Source: Saccoglossus kowalevskii (taxonomy: Eukaryota; Hemichordata; Enteropneusta; Harrimaniidae). Taken from it: DNA of 25,808 bases. The translations under genes were made by a program, and so were the position numbers. The DNA is taken from assembly GCF_000003605.2 (NCBI RefSeq), contig NW_003130854.1, forward strand, positions 2,767,525 through 2,793,332. The letters are read 5' to 3'. Below the pieces are notes generated by a model. It made no database searches and was not told where the DNA came from. It saw only the letters and a program-made list of their open reading frames with translations. Every line of letters begins with the position of its first letter. Position 1 is the first letter of the stretch. Below are positions 19,806 to 25,808 of the stretch, piece after piece.

Positions 19806-20200
19806 ATGAGTGCTGGTGATTCGTCACCGGATCTCATAAAATCGTCAAAACATAAGACGTTAACATTAACGAAATTAATGTTAAAAACAAGTTAATAAAT
19901 TAGGTGGAATTATGAAAGCAAATATAAATGTGCGTATATTACAAAGTTAAAAAGACAACAAGGAAAACAATTAAAAAGAAAACACAATGTGAAGAAATGG
20001 AACGTTATAAAAACACTATCAGAAAGAGGAAAGGTAATTAAACAAGGTAAAGAATTGTGGAAATAAGCTAAATCACTCAATAAAAAAACACAACAAAAGA
20101 AAACACAGGGAAGTGAATAACTACATGAGTACTATAGGAATATCAATTCACTAGATGATCAATTCTGTGATAACATATTTGACGATTAATTCCATATTTG

Positions 20201-21455
20201 ATGTAAAACTTCCATAATTATTGTACACGCTCTGGAAAGCTAAATTGCCAAGTACTTGTTTAAGGAATGGAAGAAATAATTGAACAAATACAATGATCAA
20301 TATGTCAGCAAAAAACTGAAAACTTTATAGATTTTAGTATTATCTAAAATTAATTACAATCTATAAAATTAAGAGAGCAATTTCTAAATTGTGAATTTTA
20401 TCAATTTACCAATCGCATAAGGCCTTACAAGCTTATCCCTCCTAACAAAGGGATCTGCAAAGTGTGTGAAAAAAAGTTTGTCGATAAAACGAATGTAAAT
20501 TTTGCTATGTATCAGTTTAGTGACCGACCATACTGATGTATAACTTTGATATGGCGTCAATAACGAATTATTGTATGTCTTGAACTGATTTCTCAATTGC
20601 TTGAGAGTTTTCTGCAGATGGAAAACTGAGTCAAATATCTATAGCATGACGTAATGTTTGGCAGCTGACTTGGATTTGGGACAATTCGAAAAGTTCTGTG
20701 TTTCCCGAACTTCTCCTAGTGCAACATTGGCTTATGTGAACCCAGCGTAAAAACACTTTAGTAGTCACGTGCCACCTCATTATTTTACCCTTAAAAGCAC
20801 AAATAATCATAAGTTGTGGCTGCCTTGTTTTATATGAATAAACTCATTGATCAATTATCCTGGTATTGGGCATGTTGTCACTTTAGATATCTTTAACAGA
20901 CTATGTAATTTGTAAGCCATCTTGGTTTTAACTAAACTCGTAATTTGTCATACTTCTTGCAGCCAGAGCGATCACAATGTTGTTATAAAATCACTTGACA
21001 TGGCACTTAATTCACAAAAAAACACGAATTTACTGACAATTTGTATTCACTAAAAACAGCATAAATAATGAAACGTATTTTGTACTCATAGACCAGTCAA
21101 CTGTTTCACATGTGATTTGTGTGAATCGTCTATGCAATATGTTATACACTACTAAAATCAGTCAATTGACCGACATGTTGAATTTTATGAAAACGGTGTT
21201 AATTTAAAACATTCTCTCATTAATCACTTTGCAATATATGATTGACAGTACGTTTATAGAGTATGGTGAGATAATTTTGCCACCCAGCGACCATGATCAC
21301 ATCCATATCATTCAGCTCATGTACTTCATAAAGCGATGGACTAATACATGAACAACAATTCATGTTCATGTCTTCCTTCATGGTGATGTGATCCTAGCAA
21401 CCATCTTATGCATATAGAACATCATGTTACGTGACACAGTTTGATTCTCAGTTTA
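20201..21455. other. A/T-rich region without a recognised gene
   Basis: About 1.25 kb of A/T-rich sequence between the decayed region and the tandem array. The only open frame of note, on the minus strand at 20596-20384, has no recognised domain. Confidence 0.4.
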
Positions 21456-22265
21456 ATGTGTATGAAAATATATGTTTGCCACATTATTTCATATTTATTG
21501 TCACTATTACATTTCACAACTGTAAATGCCCCCACTGTTGACATCACAGGTCATATGTCACATTTCACATCTATAAATGCCACCAATGTTGACATCACAG
21601 GTCATATGTCACATTTCACATCTATAAATGCCACCACTGTTGACATTATAGGTAATATGTCACATTTCACATCTATAAATTCCATCACTGTTGACATCAT
21701 AGGTCGTATGTCACATTTCACATCTATAAATGTCATCACTGTTGACATCACAGGTCATACGTCACATTTCACATCTATAAATGCCACCACTGTTGACATC
21801 ACAGGTCATATGTCACATTTCACATCTATAAATTCCACCACTGTTGACATCATAGGTCATATGTCACATTTCACATCTATAAATGCCACCACTGTTGACA
21901 TTATAGGTAATATGTGACATTTCACATCTATAAATTCCACCACTGTTGACATCATAGGTGGTATGTCACATTTCACATCTATAAATGCCGCCACTGTTGA
22001 CATCATAGGTAATATGTCACATTTCACATCTATAAATGCCGTCACTGTTGACATCACAGGTTATATGTCACATTTCACATCTATAAATGCCACCACTGTT
22101 GACATCATAGGTCATATGTCACATTTCACATCTATAAATGCCGCCACTGTTTACATCACAGGTCATATGTCACATTTCACATCTATAAATGCCACCACTG
22201 TTGACATCATAGGTAATATGTCACATTTCACATCTATAAATGCCACCACTGTTGACAGCATTTGA
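21456..22265 (+). pseudogene. Repeat-encoded open frame with a hydrophobic leader, one internal stop
   Basis: From the ATG at 21456 the frame encodes a hydrophobic leader (MCMKIYVCHIISYLLSLLHF) followed by 17-residue repeats of the type MSHFTSINATTVDIIGH. A single C-to-G change makes TGA at 21915-21917 (ATG TCA has become ATG TGA). The same frame then continues to a TGA at 22263-22265, giving about 270 codons in all. The leader resembles a signal peptide, and N-glycosylation-like NAT motifs recur in each unit. Whether this was ever translated is unknown. A minisatellite with a 3n unit gives such a frame for free, so expression needs to be shown before calling it a gene. Confidence 0.3.
21509..22263 (+). 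repeat. 51-bp tandem repeat array, 15 units
   Basis: The word ACATTTCAC recurs every 51 bp from 21509 to 22223, fifteen times with no insertion or deletion. Units differ by a few substitutions, such as GCCACC/GTCATC/TCCACC and CATATG/AATATG/CGTATG. Because 51 is a multiple of three, the array is nearly open on both strands. There are no unique spacers, so it is a minisatellite and not a CRISPR array. Confidence 0.95.
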
Positions 22266-22893
22266 TTATCATATCAGTTTTGATTTCAATTACAGTTCCT
22301 GGTCTTGACTTCTTTCTGTGACTTTGAAAAATGTTTCTCCAGAAACTAAATTCAGTGGATCTTTCACCCTGCTGTGACTTTCTGGTAACAGAAGCTCACT
22401 TGCTGGAAATGAAAGCTGCAATAGAATTATAAGTATATAGTTATTTCATAATTTGGTTGGAATAGTAAATTAGTTAATGTTAGAGAAATGAAACTTAAAC
22501 ATGAATGAGATATTCGGTCGCTTCACTCTGATTTCGGGGACCATGGCAACAGATAACAATTACAATTAATTGCCCAAAGAATGTGTGTCCTTTTATACTT
22601 CTACATGAAATGTTTTGTTTCAGAAATAAATTGGTCATTTGAATTCTCAATTGTTTAATGCATCTTTGGCAGTTTTGTAATATCGTTATAAACACTGTAA
22701 AATTACACCAGCCAGCACATTGGCGTGGTTAAACGCCAGTCAGTGTGCCCGTCCCCAACCTCAACAGTGATTGAAAGTATGAGGCTTAGAATGCCCCCAC
22801 TACCTGCCATTGAATTTGAAAACTACTCCCCGCCCTCTGTGTGCACTTTTGCGCAAACTGACAATTTTATTGTCAAGAATCAACACATAATGA
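22266..22893. other. Stretch between the tandem array and the inverted TIR element
   Basis: About 630 bp with short open frames on both strands (22495-22695 minus, 22725-22937 plus) and no recognisable domain or RNA. Confidence 0.35.
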
Positions 22894-23231
22894 AAGAGGG
22901 GCAATGCGGGATAGCTGGTACAGGTTACAGGAAATAAAAAAAGGCATTTTACGATTTTACATAAAATAAAATGAACGTTCCATTTACAGTAAAAAATAGT
23001 TTTTTTACACTTTACAGATAAAGCAAATTCCTAATTACATTTTACATTTTTATAATATATTTGATAAAAAATAAGATCTTTGTACAAATTACGGACAAAT
23101 AAAATAGCTGATTACATTTTACACCTTGCTCGTGTCTACGAATTTACAATTATTATTTATTTAAATTACGTTATTACGAAAATAAACACAATTAATTACA
23201 GCTTACGAAAATACCCCTTGCCGACCCTCAT
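22894..23231 (-). mobile_element. MITE-like TIR element, copy 2, inverted relative to copy 1
   Basis: Read on the minus strand, this repeats the plan of 5636-6017. It starts GAGGGTCGGCAAGGGGTATTTT-like (23228 downward), continues through degenerate GTAAAATGTAA blocks with T runs, and ends CTGTACCAGCTA then CCCCTCT-like. Copy 1 ends ACTGTACCAGCTACCCCC. The terminal repeats are eroded compared with copy 1. Confidence 0.55.
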
Positions 23232-23491
23232 GAAACATATTATTACTTTATATTTGCACGAGATACTTCTCTCCCGTGCTGACCCGTGATTTGGCCAAGT
23301 GTTTTCAATCCTCATTGATTCAATGGGGGTCACAGACTGAAAAAAAATATCCCAGTCTCTCGGTCGAGTTCACACGTTGACCCGGCATTGCACTCATACT
23401 AGCGCCACCCGGGCCGCGGTTGGGACTGGGGTAGGAGTTACAGTGATTGGCGTATTAAAAGTACGTTAATAACTTCCGGGTTTGTACATAC

Positions 23492-23686
23492 CCTCTCAGT
23501 TGCTAACAGCAAAAGTGTCTTGACCTTTGGTGGATCATTACATTCGTAGTCTTCCATCATACTGCAAGGTCCTGTAGGATGTATGCGTTTAGGTTCCATA
23601 CGCTCTATAATTATCCGACACCTATCGCATGATACCGGACAATACAGCAAAGAGAGTACGATGAACACCTTAACAACAAACTCCAT
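23492..23686 (-). CDS. First exon of a small secreted cysteine-containing protein
   Basis: The ATG at 23686 sits in a good initiation context (AAAATGG) and opens with a clear signal peptide, MEFVVKVFIVLSLLYCPVSC. The following 45 residues include C-x2-C at 20-23 (the first Cys may be cut off with the signal), C41 and C49, then KVKTLLLLATER. The sequence AGG|GTATGT at 23492-23486 is a strong donor in phase 0, so this is probably exon 1 of a minus-strand gene. If unspliced, the frame runs on through VCTNPEVINVLL to a TAA at 23440-23438 (83 residues from this start). The read-through form has a Cys and helix order faintly like a chemokine, but this is weak and the family is not recognised. Confidence 0.45.
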
Positions 23687-23710
23687 TTTATTGCTTTGTC
23701 TTCCAAACAT

Positions 23711-25085
23711 CTACTAATTTGGTCGTTGGGGGCGTGCTTACCAAATCCCGGGACACTTAATTAATGGGAGAAACCTCAACAATGATAACCCTCGCCGTTC
23801 CCGTTTTTTTAAGGGGAGCAGTCCAAAACATAAACATAAGCGTTTCAACAAACAGCACGGAATACCAAGAAAGGTTGGTGTTAAATGTCAAATCTGGCCC
23901 GAGATGCACGTTTTTTTCGTTCTGATATGGAAAATAATAATACATAAATTAGAATAAATGAATGAGTAGAAATCGGATACACTTAACTATCTGTACGGAT
24001 TCAACAGTTAGACAGCTTGCAGCCAAAATAAAAAAAAAATCTAAAAAACAATCTTCCAGCAATATAATCATAATTTGAAAATAACAAAAACAACAAAACT
24101 TGCTTGAAAACAGAAAAGGTAAAAAGCTAATTTTAACAGAGGGCTCTATGAAAAAAATGTGAGTCCCCCTCTAAAAACGCCCTCTACAGTTCAATATTCT
24201 ACCCCACAATCCTGTGCAAATCCAATATGGAGTTAACATAATTCTTCCTTATACTGTATGCCTTATACTACTTTCCCAATGTATATGTAGAATGTGTGCA
24301 TCGATTTCCAACCATATATGCTAATTGACGTCATCCCATCTGCTAGACAAAAGGTGCCCCAACACCTCGAAATTTTTACCTCTATATAATACAGAGAGCC
24401 AAAATGCAAAACTGGATAAAATGATGATAAGATGTATAATACTATGGCATGATATATAGTGTAAATACGTACGAGGACCCATCTGGAAGTTACAGCCGAA
24501 CAAAGATAAATGCCAAGGCGCAGCCCGAATAATGTTATCGTAGGAAAGACTTTATTTTCAGGAGAGCCCGATTACAAGGACTATATAAAATTACTATATA
24601 TATATTACGGGTAAAATTTTGTACTTTTGAAGCCATTTAGAAAGTTCGGCAATAAATTAATTTTCAAGTGTATTATGCTGTACACGTGTATATAGACGAT
24701 GATGTTTCGGAATTTGTAGCCATTGTTTTCATAACATTTGCATACTTAAACTGTGACACGTGGACCCCATACGTAAGATCTGCATAATTATCACCTTATG
24801 AAAATTAATTATCAAATTCGAAAAATCTACATATAGGTCGAAAGCCAGTAACCGATACGGTGTTCCGGTCACGGTGCTCAAGTTTTTTTTTTTGTCTGAA
24901 ACAACTCCGGCATATTTTAAGTCAAACACAATGTAGTAATTTTATTTATTCTTAGAACATGTTATTACCAGTAACGCATTGACATCGCAGACAAGGGCAA
25001 ACTTAGACTATGGAAGGCCAAGTGTTGCAATATTCATTAAAAATATTTATGTGCGAGAATTTAAATTTATATTTATGAATTACAT
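23711..25085. other. Intergenic region with no recognised gene
   Basis: About 1.4 kb of A/T-rich sequence. Minus-strand open frames at 23945-23757, 24503-24321 and 24929-24729 have no domain, leader or splice support. Confidence 0.4.
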
Positions 25086-25211
25086 ATTTGTATTCATAAA
25101 ACCTTTATTTATATTCTTAAAACCGTCATTTGTATTTGTATAACTTCCATTTGTATTCGTAAAAACTAAATTTGTATTCATAAAACCTCCATTTGTATTC
25201 GTAATGCAAAT
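25086..25211. repeat. 21-bp tandem repeat, six units
   Basis: Units starting ATTTGTATTC or ATTTATATTC recur at 25086, 25107, 25128, 25149, 25170 and 25191, exactly 21 bp apart, each ending in AAAACC(T/G)-like sequence. Diverged related pieces continue to about 25380. On the minus strand the array reads as a spurious 7-residue repeat. Confidence 0.85.
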
Positions 25212-25460
25212 TTGCATTTGGTTTTGTGAAATTTGCATTTATATTCGTAAAATCTATATTTGTATTTGTAAAAAAAAAATGTGATAAGTGAGCATAGAGG
25301 GCGCTATGTATACAATACAAATGTTTATTTGTATTGGTGAAACTTCCATTTATATTAGTCAACCTCTATTTGCGTTCGTTGCATCATGTTTATATGCGCC
25401 GAGTGAACGCAGAGGGCACTCTTTGTCATTGACTTCGATTCAACACATTGTAACAACAGC

Positions 25461-25715
25461 ATGGCGGCAAGTGTTAACTCGCATTGGGTGCTTTGCCAAG
25501 CAAACGGAAGTGATCCAGTGAATGTGCCTTTGCGGGACGGTGTTTTACACCGTTCCATCCTGGTCTCTCAGTTCCCAGGCGCAACAGGTTTGCGCTATAT
25601 GATCGAAAATGCTCAAATGGCAATTGCTTATGACGCAATAAATGACAGTTTTTTGGCGCCGGAAGGAGGTTGGGCGAGCAGAACATACACATTTGGATGT
25701 CCCTACACATGTTAA
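25461..25715 (+). CDS. Short protein made of a TDP-43 N-terminal-type domain
   Basis: An 84-residue ORF from an ATG in good context (ACAGCATGG) to a TAA. Residues about 18-80 match the N-terminal domain of TDP-43 (TARDBP), which has a ubiquitin-like fold and drives head-to-tail oligomerisation. Key signs are VPLRDGVLHRSILVSQFPG, the near-invariant QFPGAxGLRY at 37-46, and LAPEGGW at 65-71 (TDP-43 has LHAPDAGW). The RRM domains of TDP-43 do not follow: the frame stops 13 residues after that Trp. So it is a domain-only protein, or the first exon of a larger gene whose donor I could not place. The role may be homotypic assembly or competition with the full-length protein (inference). About 100 bp to the right remain before the window ends. 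Confidence 0.7.
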   Translation: MAASVNSHWVLCQANGSDPVNVPLRDGVLHRSILVSQFPGATGLRYMIENAQMAIAYDAINDSFLAPEGGWASRTYTFGCPYTC

Positions 25716-25808
25716 AACAGACCTTGATGGGAAAACATATTGATTGTGCCGTTAAACAAGCTTGAAAATCTTTGCTGTTACTTCATGGACGTTTTCTAGG
25801 AGTTTATG

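Larger units (their letters stand above)
18620..20200 (+). pseudogene. Decayed A/T-rich coding-like region, possibly remains of a mobile element
   Basis: Several plus-strand stretches look like broken protein code. They include an open frame at 18686-18910 with LHRYNPRSKEESPYYLTIAN, a run near 18960-19130 containing NDEDKFQFVDYYKYLKSATQ, a segment near 19724-19783 with MGDAHYMDVDNLMPPLLTS, and a strongly lysine-rich segment near 19917-20065 (KRKHNVKKWNVIKTLSERGK) ending in a stop. Stops and frame changes separate them. Codon use is A-rich, unlike the START genes. No family is recognised; an old viral-like or self-synthesising element is one possibility, but this is only inference. It is also the place where a lone 51-bp repeat unit occurs. 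Confidence 0.3.

Noticed and set aside
21857-22057. Minus-strand repeat protein with MMSTVVAFIDVKCDI units
   Set aside because: It is the shadow of a 51-bp repeat whose length is a multiple of three. It has no leader and is shorter than the plus-strand frame.
21509-22263. Regular repeat array considered as CRISPR
   Set aside because: Units are contiguous 51-bp tandem copies without unique spacers, and the context is eukaryotic.
25355-25710. Minus-strand open frames opposite the TDP-43-type ORF
   Set aside because: The plus-strand frame carries clear domain motifs; the antisense frames do not.

Overview
The window looks like nuclear DNA of a metazoan. It has short coding exons (50-160 bp) bounded by GT-AG introns, low GC, many simple repeats and several degraded DNA transposons, and no bacterial-type operons. 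The protein types (a START lipid-transfer family, a TSP1/EGF secreted protein, a TDP-43 N-terminal-type domain, a ZAD-like zinc-binding fragment) would suit a marine invertebrate, perhaps a deuterostome such as a hemichordate, lancelet or echinoderm. The exact taxon is inference and could not be tested here.

The best-supported content is a tandem pair of START-domain genes of the STARD4/5/6 type on the minus strand. Gene A (exons between 10881 and 5299) and gene B (exons between 17646 and 13984) can each be assembled into a complete six-exon reading frame of 205 and 214 residues. Exon order and every intron phase are the same in both, so the pair arose by tandem gene duplication. Both should be soluble cytosolic carriers of a sterol, bile acid or other hydrophobic ligand. 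They are most alike in the exons around the L(V/I)S-R-(D/E)FID motif and most different in the C-terminal exon.

Left part (1-5298): an open-left plus-strand fragment of a ZAD-like CCCC zinc-binding protein (1-372), the first coding exon of a minus-strand secreted TSP1/EGF protein (1226-890), then about 4 kb with only weak exon-like signals and a perfect 11-bp inverted repeat. Middle (5299-17646): the START pair. Its introns hold a TIR element with homopolymer-rich ends (5636-6017), an ATTT microsatellite, a 1.55-kb hAT-like non-autonomous transposon (8326-9871) and a short inverted-repeat element (15641-15778).

Right part (17647-25808): a decayed A/T-rich region with broken lysine-rich coding-like stretches (about 18.4-20.3 kb); fifteen 51-bp tandem units with no length change (21509-22263), in a single frame with one internal stop; an inverted second copy of the 5636-6017 element (about 22894-23231); a small minus-strand secreted cysteine-containing protein (23686-23492); a 21-bp tandem repeat (25086-25211); and a short plus-strand ORF (25461-25715) that is essentially a stand-alone TDP-43 N-terminal-type domain.
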